From assembly GCA_965223485.1 (NCBI GenBank), contig OZ244993.1, positions 62,001 through 126,000 of the forward strand: a stretch of 64,000 nt of DNA, read 5' to 3'. The position numbers and the translations under genes were made by a program. Numbering within the stretch: the stretch's first letter is position 1; each line of letters starts with the position of its first letter. The DNA comes from VXPQ01 sp965223485 (GTDB taxonomy: Bacteria; Bacteroidota; Rhodothermia; Rhodothermales; VXPQ01). The notes below the pieces were generated by a model. That model did no database searches. It saw nothing but the letters and a program-made list of their open reading frames with translations, and had not been told where the DNA came from. Of the stretch, positions 37,033 to 46,525 are shown piece after piece.

Positions 37033-38091
37033 CTACTCCATCCCGCGGTCGGCAAGATATGCGGCGCCGCGCCCCTTGATGTTTTCGTCCCAGTACTGCA
37101 TCCATTCGGGGCCTTCCCTGGCGAGACGTTCCCAATCAATCTCCATGGGTTTGATTTCCACTCCGGTCATCCACTCCGGAAGTTCCGAATCCGGGATGGT
37201 ATTCCGAACCGGGATGCGATAGAACCGGTGCGCCTGATCGACAAGGGCGCTATCGGACGTTACGAACTCATAGAACGCCCGTGCAAGCTCCGGATGGGGG
37301 CCACCAGCGACGAGCGCAATGCCGTCCGTAAGGACAGGCGTCCCGGAAGAGGGCGCCACATAGCTGAAAGGATACCCGTTCTGCAACTGGATGTACGTAT
37401 CCGGCATATTCCATAGCGTCACATCGCCTTCCTCGCGGGCCAGTTTGAGATAAAGCTGCGTCGGGTCGGCAGCATAGGTCTCCACGTTGCGGTCCAGACG
37501 GGCCAGCCATGCGTAGCCCTCCTCTACGGTGGGCTGCCGGAGAATCATCGCCCCGAAGATCGTCCGCATGGTACTGGAAGCCAGCGGATACCGGACGATA
37601 ACCCGATCGCGCCATTGTTCTTCAAGCAGTTCATCCCAGTCCTGCGGGGGCGCCTCGCCCGTCAGTGCAAGAGAACGGGTATTGTACGTAACCACCTCCG
37701 GAGTCAGAAAGGTGCCGTACCACGTGTCCCCCGCCCCGGAGGCATGGGCGGGCGCTTCCCCGGCCCAGGATGGCGCATACGGATCGAGCAGGTCCTCCCG
37801 GGCCGCCCGGTCGAACGCCATGCCGGCGCCGCCCCACCAGACGCTGGCCTGCGGATTCTGCCGTTCGGTCCGGATCCGGTCGTACGCATCCTGCCCCCCC
37901 ATGTCTATCCATGCGATGTCCACACCGGGATGACGAGCCTCGAACAACTCCTCATAGGCTCCAAGCATTTCCTTGCCGTGCGGCGAGTACACCAGTACGC
38001 GGGCGCGCTCGTCTTCGGGAGAACACCCGGTAAGCCATGCGAGCGCCGGAAGCAGAAACAGCGTATACGGAAAAACGCGAAAAGTCTTCAT
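37033..38091 (-). CDS. Iron-type ABC transporter substrate-binding lipoprotein
   Basis: 352 aa. Signal with lipobox LLPALAWLTGC. The fold is the extracellular solute-binding family used for Fe(III)/AfuA-like proteins: RVLVYSPHGKEMLGAYEELF, DMGGQDAYDRIRTERQNP, WWGGAGMAFDRAAREDLL, EVVTYNTRSLAL, LLEEQWRDRVIVRYP and VLTDGIALVAGGPHPELARA. No permease or ATPase gene is next to it (HAD phosphatase and helicase flank it), so it is either encoded apart from its transporter or serves another role. Ligand is a family-level guess. Confidence 0.85.
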   Translation of the reverse strand: MKTFRVFPYTLFLLPALAWLTGCSPEDERARVLVYSPHGKEMLGAYEELFEARHPGVDIAWIDMGGQDAYDRIRTERQNPQASVWWGGAGMAFDRAAREDLLDPYAPSWAGEAPAHASGAGDTWYGTFLTPEVVTYNTRSLALTGEAPPQDWDELLEEQWRDRVIVRYPLASSTMRTIFGAMILRQPTVEEGYAWLARLDRNVETYAADPTQLYLKLAREEGDVTLWNMPDTYIQLQNGYPFSYVAPSSGTPVLTDGIALVAGGPHPELARAFYEFVTSDSALVDQAHRFYRIPVRNTIPDSELPEWMTGVEIKPMEIDWERLAREGPEWMQYWDENIKGRGAAYLADRGME

Positions 38092-38115
38092 AACAAAGCG
38101 TGCAAATGCAGCAAA

Positions 38116-40446
38116 TCAATGCTCTACGAGGCGCAATCCTGCGAATTTCAACATAACCTTTTTCCGGCCCACTTCCCGAAAAGCAATAACAACTCTTGCC
38201 CGCTCGCCATGCCCCTCCACGGAAAGCACTTCTCCCTCGCCAAACTGCGGGTGATCCACGTAACGCCCCGGGACAATGGCGCCCTCGCCCTGGTCGTAGA
38301 CCACTGTACGGCCGCTTTCCTTGCGGGCGGGCGTAGCCAGGTTCTGCCGGTAATAATGCGGAGCCATCCGGTCGTATGACGAACCTTCGGATGCGCCGGG
38401 AACCGCTTCGGGATCCGGCAGGAAGCGCCCCGCGTCCTGCCGGACAGGCTCTCCGGCTTCGGTGTGTACGACACTCCCGTCGATCTCGTCCAGGAAACGG
38501 CTGCGCACGCCCGGCGCCGAACTGCCGAAACGAAAGCGGGTACGGGCATAGGACAGGTGCAGCCGCTGCGCAGCGCGCGTAACGCCTACATAGAAAAGAC
38601 GCCGCTCCTCCTCTACGGCGGTAACTTCATCAAGCGCCATGGATACGGGGAAGAGCCCCTCCTCCAGTCCGGTAACGAACACCACGGGAAATTCGAGCCC
38701 CTTGGAGGCATGCAGCGTCATAAGCGTTACACGCGACTCGCTGTCCATCTCGTCAAGGTCCGTCCGGAGCGCCGCCTCCTGCAGAAATGTACTGAGCGTA
38801 CGCTCTCCAGGGTCTTCCGCGGTATACTCCGCAATAGCCCCGATCAACTCCTGAACATTCTCCCAGCGCATGAGATTTTCAGGCGTCTGGTCCTGACTAA
38901 GGTGTTTGATCATGCCCGTTGCCTCCACGACGGAACGCGCAATATCCTCTGCCGGCGCCCCCTGTTCGACCTCTTCCATGTGCCTGCGTATCATCTCCCG
39001 GAACGCGGCGACGGCGCGTCCGGCCTGCGGTCCGAGCCCCACGGACTCAACCTGCTCGATCGCCTCCCAGACCGTACCGTGGCGCTCCTCCGCAAAGGCA
39101 ACGAGCCGTCCGAGCGTCCTGTCCCCGATGCCTCGCACGGGGTAATTGACGATGCGGCGCAGGCTCGCCAGATCTCCGGGATTGACCAGGAGACGCAGAT
39201 AAGCGAGGATGTCCTTCACTTCCTTTCGCTGGTAAAAGGACAGCCCTCCTACGATGCGGTACGGAACGCCTCCGCGGCGTAGCGCATCCTCGATCGAGCG
39301 GCTTTGCGCATTGGTCCGGTAGAGCACCGCAAAATGCTCGTAGCCGTATCCGAACCGGGCTTGCAGACTCCGGACCGCCCGCTCGATTTTCTGCGCCTCG
39401 TCCCGTTCCGATAGCGCCTCCATGAGCACGATGGGATCCCCCTCGGCGTTTTCCGTCCACAGTTTCTTTTCGAGACGGTCCCGGTTGTGTTCAATGATGG
39501 AATCGGCCAGGCGGAGGATACGACTGGTAGAGCGGTAATTCTGCTCCAGCCGCACGGTAACGGCTTCCGGATAATCGCGGCGGAAAGAAAGAATGTTGGC
39601 GATGTCGGCGCCTCGAAAAGCGTAGATGCTCTGCGCGTCGTCGCCCACGACGCAGAGGTTCCTGCGCCGGCCGGCAAGCAACTTCGCCAGCATGTACTGG
39701 GAACGGTTCGTGTCCTGATATTCGTCGATGTGCAGGTATGTCCAGCGCTCCCGGTATTTTTCGAGCACATCCGGATACTGTTCAAACAGGGCAATCGGTT
39801 TCAGGAGCAAGTCGTCGAAGTCCATGGCGTTCGCGGTGCGAAGCGCCTCTTCGTAGGGGCCGTAGAGCTGCGCTGCTACCTGCTGTAACGGCCCGAAAGC
39901 GGAACGTGCATACTCGGCGGGAGGCATCATACGGTTTTTCGCACCGGACAGTATATGCCGGATACTGCGGGGACTATGCTGCTTCGCGTCAATCCGGAAA
40001 CGTTCCATCAACTGGCGCAGAATCCGCTCCGAATCGTCTGTGTCGTAAATACTGAAATCCCGCGCATAGCCGATCCGCTCCCCTTCCATGCGCATGAGGC
40101 GGGCAAAGATCGAATGAAACGTGCCCATCCACAGGTCTCGAGAGGCGCCGCCCGCAAGACGATCAATGCGGTCGCGCATCTCGCGAGCCGCCTTGTTCGT
40201 GAACGTCAGCGCAAGAATCTGCCAGGGTCTGGCGCGTTCCGTCGCAAGCAAATACGCAATCCGGTGCATGAGCATCCGGGTTTTGCCGGAACCCGGGCCA
40301 GCCACGACAAGCACAGGCCCCTCGGTCGCTCGCACCGCTTCCTGTTGCGAAACGTTCAGGCCGCCCAGAATAGCCTCAGCAGCCTCCCCGTTGGAAACGG
40401 ATTGACCAGCGGAGGCAGGCGGGCGGGGGTAATCGGGAAAAGGCAT
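38116..40446 (-). CDS. uvrD: UvrD/PcrA-type DNA helicase
   Basis: 776 aa from the ATG at 40446. SF1A helicase motifs in order: Q motif LNVSQQEAV, Walker A VVAGPGSGKTRML, LTFTNKAAREM, DEYQDTNRSQY, GDDAQSIYAFRGA, RLEQNYRSTSRIL, TLMTLHASKGLEFPVVFVTG and RRLFYVGVTRA. The C-terminal ~60 residues (GRYVDHPQFGEGEVLSVEGH) form the Tudor-like PcrA tail that contacts RNA polymerase in Bacillus. Roles by family: nucleotide excision and mismatch repair, and displacement of stalled proteins. Length is normal. Confidence 0.95.
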   Translation of the reverse strand: MPFPDYPRPPASAGQSVSNGEAAEAILGGLNVSQQEAVRATEGPVLVVAGPGSGKTRMLMHRIAYLLATERARPWQILALTFTNKAAREMRDRIDRLAGGASRDLWMGTFHSIFARLMRMEGERIGYARDFSIYDTDDSERILRQLMERFRIDAKQHSPRSIRHILSGAKNRMMPPAEYARSAFGPLQQVAAQLYGPYEEALRTANAMDFDDLLLKPIALFEQYPDVLEKYRERWTYLHIDEYQDTNRSQYMLAKLLAGRRRNLCVVGDDAQSIYAFRGADIANILSFRRDYPEAVTVRLEQNYRSTSRILRLADSIIEHNRDRLEKKLWTENAEGDPIVLMEALSERDEAQKIERAVRSLQARFGYGYEHFAVLYRTNAQSRSIEDALRRGGVPYRIVGGLSFYQRKEVKDILAYLRLLVNPGDLASLRRIVNYPVRGIGDRTLGRLVAFAEERHGTVWEAIEQVESVGLGPQAGRAVAAFREMIRRHMEEVEQGAPAEDIARSVVEATGMIKHLSQDQTPENLMRWENVQELIGAIAEYTAEDPGERTLSTFLQEAALRTDLDEMDSESRVTLMTLHASKGLEFPVVFVTGLEEGLFPVSMALDEVTAVEEERRLFYVGVTRAAQRLHLSYARTRFRFGSSAPGVRSRFLDEIDGSVVHTEAGEPVRQDAGRFLPDPEAVPGASEGSSYDRMAPHYYRQNLATPARKESGRTVVYDQGEGAIVPGRYVDHPQFGEGEVLSVEGHGERARVVIAFREVGRKKVMLKFAGLRLVEH

Positions 40447-40594
40447 ACGGTGCAAGGGAAAAAGCCGGCGGCGCGGAACGAAAGGCCTTATCGCAGAACA
40501 GAATACGGCGTCCAGCTCAGAACAAGATACCGCACTGCAGGCGCGTATTCGACCCTTTGCGTGTGAGATGCGCAGGAAGAAATGCAGCGCTCGG

Positions 40595-41092
40595 CTATGA
40601 AGCGGATTCTTCCAAATCCGCCAGCCGCACAAAGAACCGGCGGCGATCCATGGCCACGACGCGCACGTTGCTTCCGGCCGCAATAAAATCCCCCTCCGTA
40701 ACGACTTCGATGCGTTCCCCGTCGATGCGGGCTACGCCGGTCGGGCGCAAGGGCGTTACCGCAACCCCGGTCTTGCCGAGATACTTTGCCCGGCGCTCAT
40801 TTTCCCGGTCTTCTCCGGGCCTTTCTCCTGTAATCGTCGTGCCCAGTACGAATCGATCCCAGGCTCCCGAAGTCCACATCCAGTAAAAAAGACCGCCTCC
40901 CGCCACAGCCGTACCCACAATGACATAGATTCCGCCAAGTAAACCGGATTCCGTGAAGGTATAGCCAATCGCGAAGAGAATGACGATGAAACCGAAAATG
41001 CCCACCACATTGAAGCCGGGCACGAGATAGACTTCCACGGCAATCAGACTGAGACCCACAAGAATGAGCGCTATGGGAAGAAAAAATTCCAT
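40595..41092 (-). CDS. NfeD-like membrane protein, short form
   Basis: 165 aa. N-terminal membrane segments (FFLPIALILVGLSLIAVEVY, GIFGFIVILFAIGYTF, IYVIVGTAVAGGGLFYWMW) followed by an OB-fold NfeD C-terminal domain (GKTGVAVTPLRPTGVARIDG, ERIEVVTEGDFIAAG). NfeD proteins usually accompany membrane proteases or SPFH proteins. It follows the longer NfeD protein gene on the same strand with 35 bp between. Helps organise membrane protein quality control by family association; not proven. Confidence 0.88.
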   Translation of the reverse strand: MEFFLPIALILVGLSLIAVEVYLVPGFNVVGIFGFIVILFAIGYTFTESGLLGGIYVIVGTAVAGGGLFYWMWTSGAWDRFVLGTTITGERPGEDRENERRAKYLGKTGVAVTPLRPTGVARIDGERIEVVTEGDFIAAGSNVRVVAMDRRRFFVRLADLEESAS

Positions 41093-41127
41093 GAAACAAT
41101 CGGGGGGATGTTACGGGATGGAAAACC

Positions 41128-42540
41128 TCACGCGGTGGGAGGCGCCGTACGTACTACCACGCGGCTACCACGCACCCGAATTATTTCTACCTCTGTTCCA
41201 GGCAAAACAAATTCCCCGCGCGTAACCACATCGATGCGTTCCCCCCCGATGTCCGCCATGCCTGCGGGACGTAGCGGGGTCAGGGAAACGCCTGTCCGGC
41301 CGACCAACTCTTCCATGGATTCGGCCGAAACGTAGCCGGATGCGCTGGAAAGTTCCGGCGCCAGCACCAGTTGGCCAAATCGCTCCGATTTCGGAAGATA
41401 CTTGCCGAGGGAAAACATGAGAACGATCAGCAGGACCAGTGTGGCCGCCATGGTGCCAACCGCGGGCGCCAGCGCCGCAAAAGGTGGAAACGAGAGCCCG
41501 ACATTACCGATCAGGGCCGCAAAAAGCGAACCGGCTACAAGCACCAGCCCGCTGATCCCTGCCACGCCAAAACCCGGGATCACGAATATCTCGGCAAGCA
41601 GGAGCAACACCCCGATGCCGAAAAGCACGATTTCCCAGCTCTGAACGAGGCCGATCATGTAGTGCGGCGCAAAAAACATGGTGGCGCCGACTGCGGCGAT
41701 AGCCCCGGGGAATCCGACGCCGGGCGTTTGCAATTCAAAGTACAGCCCACCCATCATCATCAGCATAAGCAGGGACTGCAGAACCGGCGAACTGAGAAAC
41801 CGCAGCGCCCGTTCCAGGGTCGAGGCGCGGTGCGCCACCGAAGCGGTCGGAGCAAGACCGGCTTGCTCCACCACCGCATCTATATCGGAAAGAATGGCGT
41901 CCGCAACACCCAGCCGAAGCGCTTCTTCGGAAGAAAGCGTCAAGACGCTACCGGCTTCAGATATCCCCTCGACTTCCAGGTCTTCATCCACCATGGCTTC
42001 AGCAATGCGCGGATCGCGCCCATTGGCTTCAGCAGTAGCCCGCATCAATCCCCGCATGTAACTCTGATACTTGTCCGGCGCCGCTTCTCCCGAACCGCCC
42101 TCCACCACCGTGGCCGCTCCGATGGAGGCGCCCGGAACCATCACGATGCGGTCGTTGGCATAGGATATGAGCGCACCGGCGGAGGCGGCGTTCTTGTCGA
42201 TAAACGCTACCGTGACCGGCTCGATGTCCAGGATCGTCTTGCGAATCTCATCGGCGGCATCCACCAGTCCGCCGAACGTATCCACGTGAAAAATGATCAG
42301 AGACGCACCTGCTGCTTCCGCATCGTCGGCAGCGCGGCCCACATACCGGGCCAGCACATTATCGATAGGGCCCCGGATCGGAACAATGTAAACAGGACCG
42401 TCGGCCAACGGCGCCTCGAACAGCGTGTCTGGAGACGATGAGGAAGTCTCTTGCGACTGACCGGACGCGGGAGAAAACAGGCCGAACAGCAAGCCTGCCG
42501 CAAAAAGAAGCAGAACGAAGCGCCTTGCAAGGCTATTCAT
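41128..42540 (-). CDS. nfeD: NfeD1b membrane-bound serine protease (ClpP-like plus NfeD domain)
   Basis: 470 aa. Signal/anchor FVLLLFAAGLLFGLFSPASG. The ClpP-class protease part shows VYIVPIRGPIDNVLARYV, IIFHVDTFGGLVDAADEIR and the catalytic region VAFIDKNAASAGALISYAND with Ser in SAGAL. Residues 260-400 hold four to five membrane helices (LLMLMMMGGLYFELQTPGVG, WEIVLFGIGVLLLLAEIFVI). The C-terminal OB-fold ends with VEIIRVRGSRVVVRTAPP. Archaeal homologues cleave stomatin-like proteins. First gene of a two-gene NfeD unit with the short NfeD gene downstream. Confidence 0.92.
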   Translation of the reverse strand: MNSLARRFVLLLFAAGLLFGLFSPASGQSQETSSSSPDTLFEAPLADGPVYIVPIRGPIDNVLARYVGRAADDAEAAGASLIIFHVDTFGGLVDAADEIRKTILDIEPVTVAFIDKNAASAGALISYANDRIVMVPGASIGAATVVEGGSGEAAPDKYQSYMRGLMRATAEANGRDPRIAEAMVDEDLEVEGISEAGSVLTLSSEEALRLGVADAILSDIDAVVEQAGLAPTASVAHRASTLERALRFLSSPVLQSLLMLMMMGGLYFELQTPGVGFPGAIAAVGATMFFAPHYMIGLVQSWEIVLFGIGVLLLLAEIFVIPGFGVAGISGLVLVAGSLFAALIGNVGLSFPPFAALAPAVGTMAATLVLLIVLMFSLGKYLPKSERFGQLVLAPELSSASGYVSAESMEELVGRTGVSLTPLRPAGMADIGGERIDVVTRGEFVLPGTEVEIIRVRGSRVVVRTAPPTA

Positions 42541-42617
42541 CGCGGCGCATAATTATGGAAAAAGGTACCTGACCGTCTTACGGAGATTCCTTGTAATAAG
42601 ATTCATACCCGAGCCGC

Positions 42618-43151
42618 TTACCGCAAGACCGTATCGTCCCGTTCGAACGGCGTCCCGGCGGGTCTCAGGCCGTGTTTTGCAAAGGCCTCGTCGATCTCCG
42701 GCATGAATCCGGATCGAATCCGGCGGGTCAGATACTGAATCTTACTTGCCTTGCCGAATACGTATTTTCGGAACGGATGCATGTAGATGCGCACATGATC
42801 GCGCCCCAGCGGAGTTACTTCCAGATAAACAGTGATCCTGTACATTCCCCACCGCCGCAATACGCGCTCCTTCGTTGCAATGGCGTGGGGCAGGTCGGTG
42901 GCTGTCGTATCCCATCCTGCTTCGTTCAGGGCGGCAACGATCCGTTCGGGGACGGTCGTTGCGCCGACACCCTCATCCGGTGCGATGCTGGACGGCTCGC
43001 CCGATGGGTTCACTGCTTCGGAAACGGCAACCACAAGGAGTGTGTCCGGCGGCGTATCGTAATCCCGGTACAGGGGAGCAAGGGAGGGGGCGCATGCCGA
43101 AAGAAAAAGAGAAGCGCCGAGAAGCGCCGCCGGTGCGCATAATCGTTTCAT
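42618..43151 (-). CDS. Hypothetical lipoprotein
   Basis: 177 aa from the ATG at 43151, selected because it gives a clean lipobox (ALLGASLFLSACAPS). The mature part is an alpha/beta sequence: DTLLVVAVSEAVNPSGEP, PERIVAALNEAGWDTT, a strand pair MYRITVYLEVTPLGRDHVRI and a helical end SGFMPEIDEAFAKHGLRP. No family recognised; the size and pattern suggest an outer-membrane-attached assembly or quality-control accessory. Same strand as the NfeD unit, 77 bp upstream of it. Confidence 0.7.
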   Translation of the reverse strand: MKRLCAPAALLGASLFLSACAPSLAPLYRDYDTPPDTLLVVAVSEAVNPSGEPSSIAPDEGVGATTVPERIVAALNEAGWDTTATDLPHAIATKERVLRRWGMYRITVYLEVTPLGRDHVRIYMHPFRKYVFGKASKIQYLTRRIRSGFMPEIDEAFAKHGLRPAGTPFERDDTVLR

Positions 43152-43246
43152 GATCCCTCGACTTGCGGAGCAAGGGTAGCGAACGTTCTTATACGTACGC
43201 ATGAAAAGCAACGGGTATCTTCGCTGCAGCCGGCGCTATGCCCTGT

Positions 43247-44059
43247 TTATACCGCCATGGTAGCAGCGTTCACACGCCTGCGCAGAAAATGCAGCATGAT
43301 CCGGTTGAACGTCTCCGGATGTTCCAGCATCGGGGCATGGCCGCACTTCTCGACAAAATGCAACTCGGCATCCGGAATGAGTTTCTCGAACTGCCTTGCC
43401 ACATCCGGCGGCGCAATCGCGTCATTCTCCCCCCACACGAGCAGCGTCGGCACCTGTATCTCGTGCAAGCGGGTACGAACGGTTTCGTTTTTCGACGCCC
43501 TTGCCATCTTGATCAGTCTGGTCACGCAGACCCGATCTGCGACGACTTCCAGCATCTCGTTCACCAGGTCTTCCGTCACATGTTTCTCCTCGTAGAAGGT
43601 GATGGCTGCCCGTTCCCGGATGAAGTTTGGATCATACCGACGCGGGCTGCCCGTTCCCATTTCCACCTCGTACAAACCCGAGGAACCGGTGAGTATCAGC
43701 GCACATGCACGCTGGGGGTGAGTGAGAATGTACAGGCTGGCGAGTTGCCCCCCCAGCGAGTTGCCAGCAAGCGTCATGAAATCAAGCCCCATCACGTCGA
43801 AGAATTCGTGCACGTACCGCACCAGCCCCTGCAAGCTGGTCTGATCCTTCGGAAGCGTGTATACCGGCAGCATGGGGGCGATGGTACGGTATCCGTTAGC
43901 CGCCACGGCGCGGACAGCGTCCGTCCAGTTCGTCAAATTCCCCAACATGCCATGCAGGAAAACAACCGGGGGGCGCTCCGTCACAGGCCCTTCCTCTATA
44001 TAACGGAAGCCATCCCGCTCCCTGATTTTGTACAGGGATTTCTCTATAACAGTGTACAT
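43247..44059 (-). CDS. Alpha/beta-hydrolase fold enzyme
   Basis: 270 aa from the ATG at 44059; a TTG 15 bp upstream is also in frame. Oxyanion region VVFLHGMLGNLTNWTDAV, nucleophile elbow LAGNSLGGQLAS (Ser), acid LVWGENDAIAPPDVA (Asp) and His in FVEKCGHAPMLEHPETF complete the triad. The cap region (RRYDPNFIRERAAITFYEEK) is typical of haloperoxidase/C-C hydrolase-like members. Substrate unknown. Upstream region 44060-44351 separates it from the divergent small ribosome-associated-type gene. Confidence 0.92.
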   Translation of the reverse strand: MYTVIEKSLYKIRERDGFRYIEEGPVTERPPVVFLHGMLGNLTNWTDAVRAVAANGYRTIAPMLPVYTLPKDQTSLQGLVRYVHEFFDVMGLDFMTLAGNSLGGQLASLYILTHPQRACALILTGSSGLYEVEMGTGSPRRYDPNFIRERAAITFYEEKHVTEDLVNEMLEVVADRVCVTRLIKMARASKNETVRTRLHEIQVPTLLVWGENDAIAPPDVARQFEKLIPDAELHFVEKCGHAPMLEHPETFNRIMLHFLRRRVNAATMAV

Positions 44060-44351
44060 GCAGCCTGCATTCAATGACTCGCAACAATTTGTTAAGATAC
44101 GGCGTAAAGCCTTACAATAAAAATGGCCCGGCGCACCTCTTGCTGTTCCCCGTTCGTGGAGTGCCGGCGCAGAAGCGCTGGAAAGTATTTCCCCCAGGCA
44201 TTGCCCGGTATGTCTCGCATTCCGGCCGGGTCCTGGCTTGCCGGGTCGGAACTTCGCACGCCGATCTGTGTAAATATTTGTTTACCTCGCAGGAACCCTG
44301 TAAACACGCTGCCAAACACTACTACCGTATCTACGACAGGAGATCGTCATT

Positions 44352-44447
44352 ATGCCATGCGGACGTAAACGCAAGCGACACAAGATCGCTACCCACAAAA
44401 GGAAAAAACGGCTTCGGAAGAATCGCCATAAGAAGAAAGGAAGATAA
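44352..44447 (+). CDS. 31-aa AURKAIP1/COX24-like highly basic protein
   Basis: 31 aa. ATG at 44352 has a good AGGAGA ribosome site 8 bp upstream. The product starts MPCGRKRKRHKIATHKRKKR and continues with RLRKNRHKKKGR, so more than half the residues are Lys or Arg. This is the AURKAIP1/COX24 (DUF1713) pattern found in Bacteroidota and in mitochondrial ribosomal proteins (mS38), so it is probably a small-ribosomal-subunit-associated protein. A longer overlapping frame (44074-44460) has no such conservation. It is too short for most gene finders. Confidence 0.9.
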   Translation: MPCGRKRKRHKIATHKRKKRLRKNRHKKKGR

Positions 44448-44476
44448 ACGTCGGGCTTGACCTGAGCACACATCGA

Positions 44477-44812
44477 ATGAAGCACTACACACTGAGTAAT
44501 ATCGTTAGAGCAGGGGCATGGGGCCTGATAGCCGGTGTATCCGCAGGGTTTGCTGTCGGGCTTCTACTGGCGCCGGGGGAAGGGCGGAAGTTGCGCCGCC
44601 GCCTTGTTTATCAACTGGAAACGCTGGCAGATCGGATCGGATCGGTCGTTGAGGACTTCTCCAGCCCGGAACTCGACAGTGAAGCGCGCCGCACGGGGAA
44701 TCGACTCGTTGAGGATGCCGAGGAGGAAGCTCGCCGGATCCGGGACGAAATAGACGCGCTGCTTGGAGACGCCCGGGGCGCTTCCTCGCCTTCTTCCGAA
44801 GAGGAAAGATAA
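44477..44812 (+). CDS. YtxH-domain small membrane protein
   Basis: 111 aa. N-terminal glycine-zipper membrane helix (AGAWGLIAGVSAGFAVGLLL) followed by APGEGRKLRRRLVYQLETLA, the YtxH pattern, and an acidic helical tail (LVEDAEEEARRIRDEIDALL). Family members are general-stress or envelope proteins of unknown mechanism. Starts 29 bp after the COX24-like gene and is followed 55 bp later by yaaA on the same strand. Confidence 0.88.
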   Translation: MKHYTLSNIVRAGAWGLIAGVSAGFAVGLLLAPGEGRKLRRRLVYQLETLADRIGSVVEDFSSPELDSEARRTGNRLVEDAEEEARRIRDEIDALLGDARGASSPSSEEER

Positions 44813-44867
44813 ACAATACTATTAGGGTCCCCGGCGCCATGCACTCCGCCGGCGCACTTCCTGTCTC

Positions 44868-45680
44868 ATGCCGAACTTTTCAATCCTTCTTCCACCTTCC
44901 GAAAAATCGCAACCGGGGGGGAATCCTTTCGTTCCGGACATGTTCGACTACCGCACGCCGAACACGTTCAACTACTTCAACGAATTGAACGCCGAACGCC
45001 GGAAGATCATCGGCGCCGTGCAGGAAGCCATCGAAGCAGGAGGTAATCTCGAAGAGTTGTTTGCGGCCAACGGAGAATATCTCGCGCAGGCAATCAGTCT
45101 GAATAAGGAAATCTACGATGCGCCGCTTATGGCTGCGCTGGATCGCTTCAGCCCGGGCGTGATGTACGAAGCCATGGATTTTCCGGGATTGCCCACCGGA
45201 GCGCAACGCCGCCTGCTTGAAAACGGTGTCATTTTCTCCGGATTGTTCGGACTGTTACGCCCGGATGATCTTATTCCCGATCACCGGCTGCCCATCGAAT
45301 CGGAGGTGCCGAATATAGGTGTGCTGACCGATTTCTGGCGTCCCGTCATCAGTCCTGCCCTCAACCGGACTATCGCCGACGCATTCGTATGGGATATGCT
45401 GCCCGATTCGCACCTTGCCGCCTGGGAAGACGATCACAGTTATGCACAGATCGTACGCGTAAAGTTCTACGACGAAGAGAACGGAACACGGAAAGAACCG
45501 GGTGCAAACGTGGCGCCGCTCAGGGGGAAACTGGTCAATTTCATTGTGCGTGAATCGCTGGAAGAGCTGGAGCCCTTGCTGGAGTGGACGCACCCGGACG
45601 GATATGCGTACGACCCGGACGGGACGACAGAAAATGCAGCATCGAAGGAAATCAAGGTTACCTTCGTGAGGCGCGCCTGA
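44868..45680 (+). CDS. yaaA: Peroxide stress protein YaaA (DUF328/UPF0246)
   Basis: 270 aa. Characteristic features are the N-terminal ILLPPSEKSQPGG, the middle VIFSGLFGLLRPDDLIPDHR with the LPIESEVP turn, and the C-terminal RVKFYDEENGTRKEPGANVA region. YaaA limits Fenton damage under hydrogen peroxide and contacts DNA in E. coli. Normal length. Converges on coaX with 32 bp between stops. Confidence 0.93.
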   Translation: MPNFSILLPPSEKSQPGGNPFVPDMFDYRTPNTFNYFNELNAERRKIIGAVQEAIEAGGNLEELFAANGEYLAQAISLNKEIYDAPLMAALDRFSPGVMYEAMDFPGLPTGAQRRLLENGVIFSGLFGLLRPDDLIPDHRLPIESEVPNIGVLTDFWRPVISPALNRTIADAFVWDMLPDSHLAAWEDDHSYAQIVRVKFYDEENGTRKEPGANVAPLRGKLVNFIVRESLEELEPLLEWTHPDGYAYDPDGTTENAASKEIKVTFVRRA

Positions 45681-45712
45681 GTGCATGCCGTTGCAGCCGG
45701 CGCATGGTGGCG

Positions 45713-46498
45713 CTACCCTGTTTCCGCCTCGTTCAGCGCCATGAGAAGGCGCACGCCTTTCAGTACAAGATATTCGTCCGCCCGGTCAATCTCCGGCGCC
45801 TGTTCTTCGAGCAGGTGACTCCATCCGCCGGTAACAACCGCAAAAGCCTCCCCCTGCAAGGTTTCCCGGATTCGGCGGAGGAGCCCACGTACGCCTTCGA
45901 CGAATCCGTACATGATTCCGGATTGCATGGCTTCGACCGTCGAGCGGCCGACAAGCGTGGGCGGCCACTCCGGAGCAACGTCGGGAAGCTGCGCCGTATC
46001 CCGGTGCAATGCACTCAGGGCAAGCTCCGGTCCGGGGCCGATCGTGCCCCCGGCATAGACGCCGCTCCGGTGTACCACCTCGCATGTGACGGCGCTGCCC
46101 GCATCGATGACGATCACATGGCGGAAAATGCCGTTCTCCGACGATTTTCCGTATTCGACCCAGGCAGCCGCGGCGGCGGCAAGGCGGTCGACTCCCAGCG
46201 TTTCCGGGCTGGCAGCGTCAAGCCGGAACGGCAACCGCATCGTGGAGCGGATTTGCACAGGAGTATGGCCCCGATCCTGTAACAGACGGGTCAGACATGC
46301 GGCCGAATCCGGCACGACAGAGGCTATGCCGGTCCGGTCAATGGCGTTTCCGGCAGTACGCACCCGGTTTATCGCCTCGTCCAGCCCGGCTTCCATCCCT
46401 CCGGGATCGTGCGGCAGCGAGAACGCATGGTGCAGCAGATTCCCTTCGAACGCTCCCCCTTTGATAGCGCTGTTGCCTATGTCGAATGTGAACCACAT
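45713..46498 (-). CDS. coaX: Type III pantothenate kinase
   Basis: 261 aa. ASKHA phosphate motif FTFDIGNSAIKGGAFEGN at the N-terminus, IASVVP, the LGVDRLAAAAAAWVEYG signature and VIVIDAGSAVTCEVV with the catalytic Asp, then GGTIGPGPELALSALHRDTA. Phosphorylates pantothenate in CoA synthesis without K+/feedback features of type I. Followed by birA upstream on the same strand, 27 bp apart, so both cofactor genes may be co-transcribed. Confidence 0.94.
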   Translation of the reverse strand: MWFTFDIGNSAIKGGAFEGNLLHHAFSLPHDPGGMEAGLDEAINRVRTAGNAIDRTGIASVVPDSAACLTRLLQDRGHTPVQIRSTMRLPFRLDAASPETLGVDRLAAAAAAWVEYGKSSENGIFRHVIVIDAGSAVTCEVVHRSGVYAGGTIGPGPELALSALHRDTAQLPDVAPEWPPTLVGRSTVEAMQSGIMYGFVEGVRGLLRRIRETLQGEAFAVVTGGWSHLLEEQAPEIDRADEYLVLKGVRLLMALNEAETG

Positions 46499-46525
46499 GG
46501 ATTTCGGGTAGTCAATACCGGGTAG

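Noticed and set aside
41371..42441. Plus-strand open frame of about 356 codons opposite the NfeD protease
   Set aside because: Basic, low-complexity translation without motifs, entirely within a well-supported gene.
44074..44460. Longer frame covering the COX24-like gene
   Set aside because: Its sequence is not conserved, whereas the short frame from 44352 has a good ribosome site and a recognised basic protein.
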